Counted from the first letter of the stretch, positions 8,363-16,767 are shown. The stretch is DNA of 64,000 bases from Nonomuraea roseoviolacea subsp. carminata (GCF_024172185.1 NZ_JAMZEC010000001.1:9275001-9339000), one strand, 5' to 3'. Notes: generated by a model not told the origin, from the sequence alone. Made by a program: numbers and translations.

Positions 8363-8411
8363 AGACACATCGTCTCGATATGTCGTCAGACTAATCCGAG
8401 ACACAGTGTCT
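8363..8411. promoter_or_regulatory. Paired TetR operators between SDR and TetR genes
   Basis: AGACACATCGTCT (8363-8375) and AGACACAGTGTCT (8399-8411) share the pattern AGACACA-NN-GTCT. The second is a perfect 13-bp palindrome around a central A. Both lie in the short divergent promoter region, one nearer each gene, as expected for a TetR repressor controlling itself and its neighbour. Confidence 0.65.
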
Positions 8412-8425
8412 TGTAAAGTGAGGGC

Positions 8426-9082
8426 ATGACGGATCAACGGGGCCCCGGGCGGCCACGCAGCGAGGCGGCGCGGCAGGCCATCCTCAACGCCGCCATGCTC
8501 GACCTGGACGAGCACGGCTACGCGGCGCTGACCATGCAGGGCATCGCCGCGCGCGCCGGCGTGGGCAAGCAGACGGTCTACCGCTGGTGGTCCTCCAAGG
8601 CGGACGTCGTGCTCGAAGCGCTGATCGAACGTGCCGAGCAGGTCGTCGTCGCGCCCGACGCGGGCACGCTGGAGGGCGACCTGGACGCGTTCCTGACGGC
8701 GACGTTCCGCGAGCACGGCCTGCGGCGGGTGCTGACCGGGTTGATGGCGCAGGCGCTGCTCGACCCGGAGTTCGCCAAGGCGTTCCGCGACCGGTTCCTG
8801 TTCAGCCGCCGCGCCGCGCTGCGGCAGATCCTCGACCGCGCCGCCGCCCGCGGCGAGATCCCCGCGGACGTGGACCGGGAGCTGCTCATCGACATGGTGT
8901 ACGGGTTGCTGTGGTACCGGCTCATGCTGGACCACGCCCCTCTCGGGGAGCCGGTGGGGCGGCAGCTGACCGGCCTACTCCTGCGCGCCGTCTCCGCCCC
9001 GCCTCCCGGCACCGGCGCCGCGTCGACGTCCCCCTCCGGCCCCACGTCTTCCCGCCCGACGTCCTCTCGCCCGACGTCATGA
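8426..9082 (+). CDS. TetR/AcrR family transcriptional regulator
   Basis: A 218-aa regulator. The HTH spans residues about 12-58 and ends in 'GVGKQTVYRWWSSKADV', typical of the TetR recognition helix and helix 4. The C-terminal part is a helical ligand and dimer domain. The last 25 residues are low-complexity ('TSSRPTSSRPTS'), encoded by short GC repeats that continue downstream of the stop. It is transcribed away from the SDR gene and probably recognises the two AGACACANNGTCT sites in the shared promoter. The inducer is unknown. Confidence 0.9.
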   Translation: MTDQRGPGRPRSEAARQAILNAAMLDLDEHGYAALTMQGIAARAGVGKQTVYRWWSSKADVVLEALIERAEQVVVAPDAGTLEGDLDAFLTATFREHGLRRVLTGLMAQALLDPEFAKAFRDRFLFSRRAALRQILDRAAARGEIPADVDRELLIDMVYGLLWYRLMLDHAPLGEPVGRQLTGLLLRAVSAPPPGTGAASTSPSGPTSSRPTSSRPTS

Positions 9083-9224
9083 CGCTGCCTCCCTTTGTTC
9101 TGGCGCCTCAGGAGGTCGTGTCCGCACTGTTCTGACGTATGAGGAGGCTGCGCCCTCACTGCTCCGACGTCCAGGAGGGCGCGCCTCCGACCGCCCGCAC
9201 GTCCCGGAAAGCCGCACCCCCACC

Positions 9225-9755
9225 TCAGGGCGAGGCGCGTAGCGACCGGATGGCGGCCAGCACCTCCTCGCGGTTGCCCGCCGCCTTCATCCAGGCGGGC
9301 AGCCGTTCCAGCATCGTCTGCGACCCGGCCGGCACCGGCCGCTCCCGCAGCGGCGCCGCCACGTACGCCTCCAGCGCGTCCAGGTGCGCCACGTTGTACG
9401 CCCAGAGCGTCCCGCCGCGGCAGGGCCGCCGCAACCACAGCGGCAGCCCGAAGTACGGGTCCTCCGGTCCGCCGAGGCGCGGCACCACGTACGGGCCGCC
9501 GGAGGTGAAGTACGGGTCACCTCGGCCGGGCTCCCAGCGGGCCGGCGCCCAGTCGGCCGAGCGCCCGCACCCGCCGCACGTCAGCCGGTGCGGCGCCGTC
9601 AGCCACCCGACGGCGTACGCGTGCCGATCCCGGTGCTCCGGATGGACGGCGACGAGCGCGCGGCCGTCGCAGCGCGGGCACCGCACGAGGATCTCCCGGG
9701 CGAAGTGCCACAGCCGCCATCCCGGGTCCCGGAACCGCTCCCCCACCTCAGCCAC
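9225..9755 (-). CDS. Conserved hypothetical protein with a zinc-ribbon-like Cys pattern
   Basis: About 176 aa with two CxxC pairs ('CPRC' and 'CGGC') separated by roughly 35 residues, which could form one zinc ribbon. The rest has conserved-looking aromatic segments ('DPYFGLPLWLRRPC', 'GTLWAYNVAHLDALEAYV'). No catalytic motif is recognised. The start is uncertain. I chose a GTG at 9753-9755 with GGGAGG nearby, because further upstream the frame runs into a 20-bp tandem repeat that is unlikely to be coding. GTG 9744-9746 is an alternative. It may be a nucleic-acid-binding or structural protein. Function is unknown. Confidence 0.7.
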   Translation of the reverse strand: MAEVGERFRDPGWRLWHFAREILVRCPRCDGRALVAVHPEHRDRHAYAVGWLTAPHRLTCGGCGRSADWAPARWEPGRGDPYFTSGGPYVVPRLGGPEDPYFGLPLWLRRPCRGGTLWAYNVAHLDALEAYVAAPLRERPVPAGSQTMLERLPAWMKAAGNREEVLAAIRSLRASP

Positions 9756-9760
9756 CGACC

Positions 9761-9880
9761 TCCCGGCGAAACCGCCGATCTCCGAGCGAAACCGCCGACC
9801 TCCCGGCGAAGCCGCCGACCTCCAGGCCAAGCCGCCGCTCTCCGAGCCAAGCCGCCCGCCTCCAGGCGCACGCCGCGATC
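9761..9880. repeat. Tandem array of six 20-bp units
   Basis: Six consecutive imperfect 20-bp units start at 9761, 9781, 9801, 9821, 9841 and 9861, with the core pattern TCC-N2-GC-N-AA-N-CCGCC. The period of 20 is not a multiple of three, so the array does not encode a protein repeat. It lies between the zinc-ribbon gene start and the LacI gene stop. Confidence 0.85.
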
Positions 9881-9885
9881 CCGCC

Positions 9886-10908
9886 TCACCGGGCAGGGGG
9901 CAGTTCTCCCGACCCCCTGGCGATCAGCCGGGTCGGGATCTGCTCGCGGCGGGCGGCGCGCGACGGCCGGCCGTCGAGGCGCGACAGCACCAGCTCGGCC
10001 GCCGCCGTGCCGATCGCGGCCGGGTCCTGGGCGACGACCGTGAGCGGCGGCTCCAGCACCTCCGCCAGCGGCAGGTCGTCGAACCCGACCAGCGCCACGT
10101 CGCGCCGCCCGGCCCGGGCCAGCGCGACGACCGCGCCCATGGAGGCGAAGTTGTTCGCCGCGAACAGCGCCGTCGGCGGGTCGGGCAGGGCGAGCAGCCG
10201 GACCACGGCCGCGCTGGCCGCCTCCTGGTCGTGGCCGCTCTCCACGAGCGCCCGGTCGAACGGCAGGCCCGCCGCCTCCAGCGCGTCGCGGTAGCCCTGG
10301 AAGCGTTCGCGCCGGGTGTAGAGGGCCGCGGGCAGGTCGCCGACGAACCCGATCCGGCGGTGGCCGTGGGTGACGAGGTGGGCCACGCCCTCCCGGGCGC
10401 CGTCGCGGTTGCCGCTGACGACGTGGTCGGCGGCCATGCCGACGGCGGGCCGGTCGAGGAAGACGATGGGCAGCCCGGCGGCCCGCTCGGCGCGCAGGTA
10501 ACGGTGGTCACCGGCGGCCGACGGCACGATCATGAGCCCGCTGACCCGGCGGGCCAGGAGCGTCGCGACCAGGGAACGCTCCAGCTCGGCCGTCTCGCTG
10601 GAGGAGCCGACGATGAGAGTCAGCCCGCGCGGGCGCACGACGCTCTCGACCCCGCCGGCGACCGTGCCGAAGAACGGGTTGCCCATCTCGGGGATGACCA
10701 GCCCGATCGCCGCGTCGCGCGCCCCGACCCGCATGTTGCGGGCCATGAGGTTGGGCTGGTAGCCGAGCTTGCGCACCGCCTCCATGACGCGCTCGCGCGT
10801 CTCGACCGCGACGGGCCCGTCGTCGTTGAGCACCCGCGACACGGTCTTGGCCGTGACACCGACCTCGCGGGCGACGTCTGCCATCGTGGGGGGCCGCATT
10901 CCGACCAT
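9886..10908 (-). CDS. LacI family transcriptional regulator
   Basis: A 340-aa LacI/GalR regulator. The N-terminal HTH ('MADVAREVGVTAKTVSRVLN', residues about 9-28) is canonical, including the hinge-adjacent 'KLGYQPNLMARNMRVG'. The periplasmic-binding-protein-like core follows, with 'IGLVIPEMGNPFFG' and 'ALVGFDDLPLAEVLEPPLT'. It is the last gene of the minus-strand ABC sugar operon, 10 bp after the ATPase gene, so it is probably the local repressor. The 16-bp palindrome with a central CG at 13759-13774, in front of the operon, is the likely operator. Confidence 0.92.
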   Translation of the reverse strand: MVGMRPPTMADVAREVGVTAKTVSRVLNDDGPVAVETRERVMEAVRKLGYQPNLMARNMRVGARDAAIGLVIPEMGNPFFGTVAGGVESVVRPRGLTLIVGSSSETAELERSLVATLLARRVSGLMIVPSAAGDHRYLRAERAAGLPIVFLDRPAVGMAADHVVSGNRDGAREGVAHLVTHGHRRIGFVGDLPAALYTRRERFQGYRDALEAAGLPFDRALVESGHDQEAASAAVVRLLALPDPPTALFAANNFASMGAVVALARAGRRDVALVGFDDLPLAEVLEPPLTVVAQDPAAIGTAAAELVLSRLDGRPSRAARREQIPTRLIARGSGELPPAR

Positions 10909-10918
10909 GGTAGTGGCG

Positions 10919-11728
10919 TCAGGAGAGGCCGATGGCCTCCGCGGCGCCCTTGTCCGCGACCACGGCCTTGCCGTCCGTGACGGTCATCGCCCCGGTCATG
11001 ATGGCCACGACCTCGGCCATGTTGTGGTCGGCCGGCTTGAGCTGGGCGACGCGGCGGCCGAGCCGCTGGACGTGGATGCGGTCGGCGATCTCGAAGACGT
11101 GCGGCATGTTGTGGCTGATGAGGACGACGGGCGTGCCGCGGTCGCGGACCCGCCGGATCATGTCCAGCACCTGGCCCGACTCCTTGACGCCGAGGGCGGC
11201 GGTCGGCTCGTCCATGACGACGACGTTCGAGGCCCAGGCCACCGCGCGGGCGACGGCGACGCCCTGCCGCTGGCCGCCGGAGAGCGACTCGACCGGCTGG
11301 GTCAGGGAGCGCAGCCCGATCTTGAGGTCCTCCATGTGCTTGGCGGACTCCTCGCGCATGCGCTTCTTGTCGAGCATGCGGAACAGCGTGCCGAGCGGCC
11401 CGGGCTTGCGCACCTCGCGCCCGAGGAACATGTTGGTCGCGATGTCGAGCGAGGCGGCGACCGCGAGGTCCTGGTAGACCGTCTCGATGCCGTGCTTGCG
11501 CGCCTCCAGCGGGTCGCGGAAGCGCACCGGCTTGCCGTCGAGGAGGATCTCCCCCTCGTCCGGCTGCAGGGCGCCGGTCAGCGCCTTGATGAGGCTGGTC
11601 TTGCCGGCGCCGTTGTCGCCGATGACCGCGAGCACCTCGCCGGGCATGAGGTCGAAGTCGGCGCCGTCGAGCGCCGTCACGTGGCCGTAGCGCTTGACCA
11701 GGCCGCGCGCCTGGAGCACGGGTGTCAT
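10919..11728 (-). CDS. Sugar ABC transporter ATP-binding protein (single-domain, FrcA-like)
   Basis: A 269-aa ABC ATPase with Walker A 'GDNGAGKTS' (37-45), signature 'LSGGQRQGVAVARA' and Walker B 'VVVMDEPTAAL'. Ribose-type systems usually have a tandem-domain ATPase of about 500 aa. This one is a single domain and resembles the fructose FrcA type. Its ATG overlaps the TGA of the permease gene (ATGA, 11725-11728), so translation is coupled. It acts at the cytoplasmic face, powering import through the adjacent permease with the lipoprotein encoded upstream. Confidence 0.92.
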   Translation of the reverse strand: MTPVLQARGLVKRYGHVTALDGADFDLMPGEVLAVIGDNGAGKTSLIKALTGALQPDEGEILLDGKPVRFRDPLEARKHGIETVYQDLAVAASLDIATNMFLGREVRKPGPLGTLFRMLDKKRMREESAKHMEDLKIGLRSLTQPVESLSGGQRQGVAVARAVAWASNVVVMDEPTAALGVKESGQVLDMIRRVRDRGTPVVLISHNMPHVFEIADRIHVQRLGRRVAQLKPADHNMAEVVAIMTGAMTVTDGKAVVADKGAAEAIGLS

Positions 11729-12696
11729 CGGGTCCTCCTGCGGGAGAGCTGGTCGACGGTGACGGCGAGGATCACCAGGATGCCGGTGATGAGGGTCTGG
11801 TAGATCGACGGTACGCCCATGAGCTGCAGGCCGTTGCGGAAGACCCCCACGATGAGCGCGCCGATCAGCGTGCCGAGCACGGTGCCGCGCCCGCCGAACA
11901 GGCTCGTGCCGCCGAGGACGACCGCGGTGATGCTGTCGAGGTTGTCGGTCTGGCCGGCCTGCGGGTCGCCGACGCCGGTACGCGAGACCAGCAGCAGCGC
12001 CGCGATGCCGTACACGAGGCCGGCGACCGTGTAGACGCCGACGATGAGCCGGTTCGTCCGGATGCCGGTGAGCCGGGCCACCTCGGGGCTGTTGCCGAGC
12101 GCGTACACGTGGCGGCCCCACGCGGTCTGGCCGAGCAGGTACGCGAACAGCAGGAACAGCAGGATGGTGAGCAGCGAGCCGTAGGTGACGTTGGTGCCGC
12201 CGACCCGGAAGGTCTGCCCCAGGAACGTCATCTCCGGCGGCAGGTTCGTCACCGTCTGGTCCTGCGAGTAGATGTGGGTCAGCGCGAAGACCACGTTCAG
12301 CATGCCGAGCGTGACGATGAACGGCGGCAGGTTGATCTTCATCACCAGCAGGCCGTTGGCCAGGCCGAAGGCCGCGCAGACGGCCAGGCCGGCCGCGATG
12401 GCCAGCAGCGGCGGCAGGCCGTTCTCCACGGCCAGCTTGGTCATCACGATCCCGCCGAACGCCATGATGGCGCCGTTGGACAGGTCGATGCCCGCGGTCA
12501 GGATGATGAGGGTCTGGCCGATGGCCAGCGTGCCGACGACCATCACCTGCTGGATGATCAGCGAGAAGTTGCCGCCGGTGAGGAACTGGTCGCTCTTGAA
12601 CGCGAAGAACACGCACGCCAGCACCAGCGCCGCCAGCGGCCCCGCGGTCGGCGTGGACAGGATGCGGCGCGGGAGCGTCGCCTGCATGACGGCCAT
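11725..12696 (-). CDS. Sugar ABC transporter permease (RbsC/FrcC family)
   Basis: A 323-aa inner-membrane permease with about ten hydrophobic segments. Conserved permease pieces are 'ILTAGIDLSNGAIMAFGG', 'PPFIVTLGMLNVVF' and 'DSITAVVLGGTSLFGGRG', all typical of the ribose/fructose (CUT2) class. It lies 1 bp after the binding-protein gene and overlaps the ATPase gene by 4 bp. The substrate is likely a monosaccharide; the PfkB kinase encoded divergently would phosphorylate it after uptake. Confidence 0.93.
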   Translation of the reverse strand: MAVMQATLPRRILSTPTAGPLAALVLACVFFAFKSDQFLTGGNFSLIIQQVMVVGTLAIGQTLIILTAGIDLSNGAIMAFGGIVMTKLAVENGLPPLLAIAAGLAVCAAFGLANGLLVMKINLPPFIVTLGMLNVVFALTHIYSQDQTVTNLPPEMTFLGQTFRVGGTNVTYGSLLTILLFLLFAYLLGQTAWGRHVYALGNSPEVARLTGIRTNRLIVGVYTVAGLVYGIAALLLVSRTGVGDPQAGQTDNLDSITAVVLGGTSLFGGRGTVLGTLIGALIVGVFRNGLQLMGVPSIYQTLITGILVILAVTVDQLSRRRTR

Positions 12697-12697
12697 G

Positions 12698-13687
12698 TCA
12701 GCCCCAGCAGTTCGCCAGGCCGAAGGCGGTGTCCTTGGCGTCGACGCCGGAGACGGCCTTGTCGGTGATCAGGGTGACGCCGGTGTCGGTGTAGCCGGAG
12801 GGCTTCTTGCCGCTCTTGGCGTACTCGGAGACCGCGGTGACGCCCTGCTCGGCCATCTTCAGCGGGTACTGCTGGGAGGTGGCCGCGATCTGGCCGGCCT
12901 TGACGGCCTTGACGCCGGTGCAGCCGCCGTCGACGGAGACGACGAGCACGCTCTTGTCCTTGCCGTCGGCCTTCAGCGCGGTGTGGGCGCCGAGCGCGGC
13001 GGGCTCGTTGATGGTGTAGACGACGTTGATGTCGGGCGCCTTCTGCAGGCAGTTCTCCATCGCGGTCTGGCCCTTGGCCTGGTCGCCGCGGGTGTCCTGC
13101 GAGCAGACGATCTGCGGGTCGCCCTCGGCGATGCCGAAGCCCTTGAGGAAGCCGTCGTGGCGGAGCTTGCCGACCGTGATGCCGGGGGCCAGGTCCAGGG
13201 TGGCGATCTTGGCGGGCTTGCCGGCCATCGCCGCCTTGGCGTACTGGCCGATCAGCTCGCCGGCCTTGAAGTTGTCGGTGGCGAACAGGGCGTCGGTGGC
13301 GTCCTGCGGCTCGGTCGGCGTGTCGAGCGCGATGACGACGACGCCGGCGTCGCGGGCCTTCTTGATCGCGGGGACGATGGCCTTGGTGTCGCTGGGGGTG
13401 ATGAGGATGCCCTTGACCCCGGCGGCCACCATGTTCTCGATGGCGGTGATCTGCGTGGCGTTGTCGCCGTCGAACTTGCCGGCCGCCGTCATGAGTTCCA
13501 TGCCCTCGGCCTTGGCGGCCTTCTCGGCGCCTTCCTTCATCTTCACGAAGAACGGGTTGGTCTCCGTCTTCGTGATGAGCCCGACCTTGGCGGCGCCGGC
13601 CTGACCGCCGCCGCCTCCGCTGTTGCCGCCGCATCCGGCTGCCAGCAGAGCGACAGCCAGGAGACCGGCCGAGAGCCTTGCATTCAT
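12698..13687 (-). CDS. Sugar ABC transporter substrate-binding lipoprotein
   Basis: A 329-aa class I periplasmic-binding-fold protein (RbsB/FrcB type). The signal peptide ends in a lipobox ('LLAAGC', cysteine near residue 19), followed by a Gly/Ser-rich linker, so the mature protein is tethered to the outer face of the membrane. The core carries 'GLITKTETNPFFVKMKEGA' and 'GVVVIALDTPTEPQDA', typical of sugar-binding CUT2 proteins. It is the first gene of the operon and lies downstream of the putative LacI operator at 13751-13774. Confidence 0.93.
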   Translation of the reverse strand: MNARLSAGLLAVALLAAGCGGNSGGGGGQAGAAKVGLITKTETNPFFVKMKEGAEKAAKAEGMELMTAAGKFDGDNATQITAIENMVAAGVKGILITPSDTKAIVPAIKKARDAGVVVIALDTPTEPQDATDALFATDNFKAGELIGQYAKAAMAGKPAKIATLDLAPGITVGKLRHDGFLKGFGIAEGDPQIVCSQDTRGDQAKGQTAMENCLQKAPDINVVYTINEPAALGAHTALKADGKDKSVLVVSVDGGCTGVKAVKAGQIAATSQQYPLKMAEQGVTAVSEYAKSGKKPSGYTDTGVTLITDKAVSGVDAKDTAFGLANCWG

Positions 13688-13750
13688 GGTGGCTTCCTAA
13701 CAGAGTGGTCTCGGATTTAATCGTACTATCAGGGAGAACGCGATGTCATC

Positions 13751-13774
13751 GTTGACACATGTCAACGTTGACAT
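13751..13774. promoter_or_regulatory. LacI-type operator with three half-sites
   Basis: Within the divergent promoter region, ATGTCAACGTTGACAT (13759-13774) is a perfect 16-bp palindrome with the central CG typical of LacI operators. A third half-site GTTGACA (13751-13757) pairs with the middle TGTCAAC across a 2-nt gap. The half-site also contains TTGACA, a perfect -35 hexamer, so repressor binding could directly block promoter recognition in both directions. Confidence 0.75.
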
Positions 13775-13890
13775 CCGCTGTGTTGTGATGATGAACTCCG
13801 GGCCTGGAAACGTCAATGCTTTCGCCCCGTAACGAATCGGCAACACGAGGAAACCCGGCCGTCGGGCAAGAGGGCGGAAAGGGAGATCCG

Positions 13891-14844
13891 ATGATCGCTG
13901 TCCTCGGCGAGTGCGTGGCCGACGCCTTCGCCGAACACGAGCCCCGAGCCGGGTCGGGCGCGCCGGCCGGCGAGCTGACGCTGCGGGTGCACGCGGGCGG
14001 CGGCCCCGCCAACACGGCCGTGGCGCTGGCCCGCCTCGGCACGCCGACGAGGTTCCTGGGCCGGCTGTCGGGCGACGTGTTCGGGCGGCTGTTCCGCGAC
14101 CGGCTCGCCTCCTCGGGCGTCGACCTGTCGGCGTGCGTCGAGGCGGCCGAGCCGAGCACGCTCGCGGTCGCCTCGCTCGACGAGCGCGGGCAGGCCGCCT
14201 ACGGCTTCCACGCCGAGGGCGCCGCCGACTGGGCGTGGACGGCCGCCGAGCTGGGCTCGCGCGACCTGGGCGGCGCGTCGTGCCTGCACACCGGCTCGCT
14301 GGCGCTGGTCAGGGAGCCGGGCCGCGACGCGGTCGAGGCATTCGCCGCCGACGCGGCGCGGCGCGCGACGGTGTCGATCGACCCGAACGTACGGCCCAGC
14401 CTGGCGCCGCGCGTGGCCTACGACGTGACCCGCTGGTGCGCCTTCGCCGACATCCTCCGGCTCAGCGAGGACGACCTCGCCTTCCTCGCCCCGGACGAGC
14501 CGGTAGAGCGGGTCTGCGATCTCTGGCACGCCGCCGGGGCGCCGCTGGTCATCGTCACCAGGGGCGGGGCCGGCGCCCTCGTCTCGCTGAACGGCGAGCG
14601 GGCCGAGGTCGCGGCGCCCCGCGTGACGGTCGTCGACACGGTCGGCGCGGGCGACGCGTTCACCGCCGGGCTGCTGCACCGGCTCGACCGGGGCGGCCTG
14701 CTCGGCGGGCGGCTGGACGGGCTGGACCTGGGGACGGCCGTGGACGCCGCCGCGTTCGCCGCCCGGGTGGCGGCGCTGACCTGCGCGGTCGCGGGCGCGA
14801 ACCCGCCGTGGGCGCGCGACCTCGGCGATCGGGCGAGCGCGTAG
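13891..14844 (+). CDS. PfkB family carbohydrate kinase
   Basis: A 317-aa ribokinase-fold sugar kinase. 'AGGGPANTAVALARLG' (35-50) is the first PfkB signature and 'DTVGAGDAFTAGLL' (about 250) the second, with the catalytic aspartate in 'GAGDAF'. I start at ATG 13891 because GGGAGA precedes it and the protein fold begins immediately ('MIAVLGE'). It is divergent from the sugar ABC operon and shares its operator region, so it most likely phosphorylates the imported sugar. Fructose is a reasonable guess from the FrcA-like ATPase, but ribose or another sugar is possible. Confidence 0.92.
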   Translation: MIAVLGECVADAFAEHEPRAGSGAPAGELTLRVHAGGGPANTAVALARLGTPTRFLGRLSGDVFGRLFRDRLASSGVDLSACVEAAEPSTLAVASLDERGQAAYGFHAEGAADWAWTAAELGSRDLGGASCLHTGSLALVREPGRDAVEAFAADAARRATVSIDPNVRPSLAPRVAYDVTRWCAFADILRLSEDDLAFLAPDEPVERVCDLWHAAGAPLVIVTRGGAGALVSLNGERAEVAAPRVTVVDTVGAGDAFTAGLLHRLDRGGLLGGRLDGLDLGTAVDAAAFAARVAALTCAVAGANPPWARDLGDRASA

Positions 14845-14874
14845 AGACCGGCGCGCGGGGGTTTGCGAGCGGCT

Positions 14875-14944
14875 GGCGCAGGCGCGGGAAGGCGGCGGGC
14901 GCGGGGACTTGGAAGCGGCGGGCGCAGGCGCGTGAAGGCGGCGG
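14875..14944. repeat. 24-bp direct repeat, two copies
   Basis: A 24-bp GC-rich unit occurs at 14875-14898 and 14921-14944 with one mismatch. It begins GGCGCAGGCGCG and ends GAAGGCGGCGG. It lies just after the kinase gene in non-coding sequence. It does not form a clear hairpin and has no obvious function. Confidence 0.75.
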
Positions 14945-15002
14945 CGCCGGGTGATCGTTTGTGTCCGGCGGCGGTGGGTAGAGCCGGGCCGGAGGTGAGG
15001 AG

Positions 15003-15419
15003 ATGGCCGAGTACGAAGCGACGCGAGAGATGCCCGCGTCCAGCGCGACCGTGTTCGAGGTGGCCTCCGACGTGGACCTCGTCAACCGGTGGCTCCCGCA
15101 CGGGCTGCACGTGCGCGACGGCGGCGAGGGCGTCGTCGAGGCGGCCGGCGACGTGGTGCCGGGCGGCGGGGAGCACGAGGGCCTGTTCGGGGCCTCGCGC
15201 GAGCAACTGCGCGTGGAGTGGGGCGGTCGCGACCACCCCGAGTACGCGGGCTGGCTCCAGGTGGCCGACCGCGCCGACGGGGCGAGCGAGGTGACCGTGC
15301 ACATCTCACTGCTCGACGAGCCCGAGGACGGGACGGCGCCGGAGCGGCGCGAGCAGGTGCGTTCCATGCTCGACGAGTCGCTGGACCGGCTGGCCGGCGA
15401 GGTCGCGCGGCGCGCCTGA
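15003..15419 (+). CDS. SRPBCC family protein
   Basis: A 138-aa protein with the START/Bet v1-like layout of actinobacterial SRPBCC proteins: an N-terminal 'EYEATREMPASSATVFEVAS' strand-helix start, an acidic middle region, and a long C-terminal helix ('REQVRSMLDESLDRLAGEVA') that lines the ligand pocket. Such proteins bind hydrophobic ligands or act as polyketide cyclase-like or stress proteins. No catalytic residue can be named. A strong purine-rich ribosome site (GGAGGTGAGGAG) lies right before the ATG. Confidence 0.82.
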   Translation: MAEYEATREMPASSATVFEVASDVDLVNRWLPHGLHVRDGGEGVVEAAGDVVPGGGEHEGLFGASREQLRVEWGGRDHPEYAGWLQVADRADGASEVTVHISLLDEPEDGTAPERREQVRSMLDESLDRLAGEVARRA

Positions 15420-15536
15420 CCGGCGCCCCCGCGCCCCGGCCCGGGTCAGGGCCCGAATCGGGCGCACCCCACGGGTCAGGCACGCCCTCCCGGGTGAGGA
15501 CCGGGATCAGGCGCGCCCCTCAACCGTCCGGACGGG

Positions 15537-15905
15537 TCAGCCGTCCTCGCGGTCCGGGTTCTCCAGGCGGAAGAAGTTGCTCTCCTTCCCGTCCTTCGTG
15601 TGCTCCTGGTAGATGAAGTTCAGTTTCCGCGCGTCGAACGTCTCGAACCAGTCGTCCCAGGAGATCTCCTGGAGGTCCTGGCCGCCGTAGCCGGGGAAGT
15701 CGAACCTGAGCACGCCGGCACGTCCCTCGTGCTCCGTGCCCGGCACCGTGGCGGGACGGGCCTTGCGATGCTCGGCCCACTGGCGGATCACGTCGTGGTC
15801 GGTGGTGATGAGGCTGCGTCCGGGCCGCTCCTCGTGCTCGTCCGGCGAACCGATGTGCTGCTGGTACTTGTGCTCGCCCTCGACGGGCCGGTCCTGCTCT
15901 GCCAC
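15537..15905 (-). CDS. Small conserved cytosolic protein (often misnamed 1,4-alpha-glucan branching enzyme)
   Basis: A 122-aa protein of a widespread small family with the pattern 'TTDHDVIRQWAE', 'GVLRFDFPGYGGQDLQEISW' and 'FIYQEHTKDGKESNFFRLE'. Database entries of this family are often labelled glucan branching enzyme, but the length is far too short and no GH13 motif is present, so that name should not be carried over. The function is unknown. The N-terminal 25 residues are polar and probably disordered. It is monocistronic and convergent with the SRPBCC gene. Confidence 0.8.
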   Translation of the reverse strand: MAEQDRPVEGEHKYQQHIGSPDEHEERPGRSLITTDHDVIRQWAEHRKARPATVPGTEHEGRAGVLRFDFPGYGGQDLQEISWDDWFETFDARKLNFIYQEHTKDGKESNFFRLENPDREDG

Positions 15906-16141
15906 GATTCCCCCCGATGAGTTTCCCCTGGTGACATGCCTTCCCGGGTCCGTTACCCCGCATCCGGAACCGCATGCGCGAGGGCTGGGGGCCGCCGCCG
16001 CGCCGGCCCGGTGCGCGGCGGCGAGACCGCCCTCGGCTCGTCTCGCCGCCGGCCGTCGGCGGGCGGGCGAAACGCGTCCTCCCCCTTATACGGTGCCGGG
16101 GGCCGTTCGTCACCCCTGGCACGCCCACAGGGAGGGACACG

Positions 16142-16705
16142 TCAGCTCGGGTCGTCGGCGCCGCCGCCGTCCTCCGGCAGCCGGTTGCGGTCGAGCGCCG
16201 GCTGACCGAACCACGCCCACGCGGCCACCAGCGCCACGATCCCCGCCGTGACCATGCCGATCACGCTGTGGAACAGGAAGTCCACGACCAGCATGGTGGC
16301 CGCGGTCATCGACACGGCCAGCGCGAGCGCCCCCGCGATGCCGTACCTGTTGGAGCGCCGTACCAGCGTCTCCTTCAGCCCCTGCCGGAACAGCACGCGG
16401 TGCTGGGTCGCCGGCGCGATGTAGCAGATGGAGGCGAGGGCCGCGCTGACCAGCGCGACGTAGAACAGCCGCCGGTCACCCTCGCCCAGCCGCTCGAAGC
16501 CCGGCGAGAACGGCACCGTGAGCAGGAACGCGAACAGCACCTGGACCCCGGTGACCGCCACGCGGGCGCCCTGCAGCAGCTCGACGAAGTTGCGGTCGGC
16601 ACGCGCGCGCGCCGTCTCGTTCCTGCCCTTCAACCCCTGGTCCACCTGGGCCGCCCTTCCGCCTCCGATGACACTCCGACGCGCTACGACTTTCCGCGTG
16701 GTCAT
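16142..16705 (-). CDS. DUF6328-like small integral membrane protein
   Basis: A 187-aa protein with four hydrophobic segments ('VQVLFAFLLTVPF', 'LFYVALVSAALASICYI', 'AGALALAVSMTAATMLVVDFLF', 'GMVTAGIVALVAAWAWF') and the family-like linker 'APATQHRVLFRQGLKETLVRRSNRY'. These match the actinobacterial DUF6328 group of unknown function. I start at ATG 16703-16705, with GAGG 8 nt upstream, instead of the much longer open frame, which runs through the next gene. The first 40 residues are basic and cytoplasmic. Confidence 0.8.
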   Translation of the reverse strand: MTTRKVVARRSVIGGGRAAQVDQGLKGRNETARARADRNFVELLQGARVAVTGVQVLFAFLLTVPFSPGFERLGEGDRRLFYVALVSAALASICYIAPATQHRVLFRQGLKETLVRRSNRYGIAGALALAVSMTAATMLVVDFLFHSVIGMVTAGIVALVAAWAWFGQPALDRNRLPEDGGGADDPS

Positions 16706-16767
16706 CGTCGAAACCTCGTTCGGTACGCGGGTCGCGGGCCGCGGCCCCGGAGGCGTCCGGGGCCGCC

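Noticed and set aside
9761..9880. CRISPR array
   Set aside because: Units are adjacent without spacers and only 20 bp long.
15537..15905. 1,4-alpha-glucan branching enzyme
   Set aside because: Only 122 aa and without any GH13 motif; the name is a common database error for this family.
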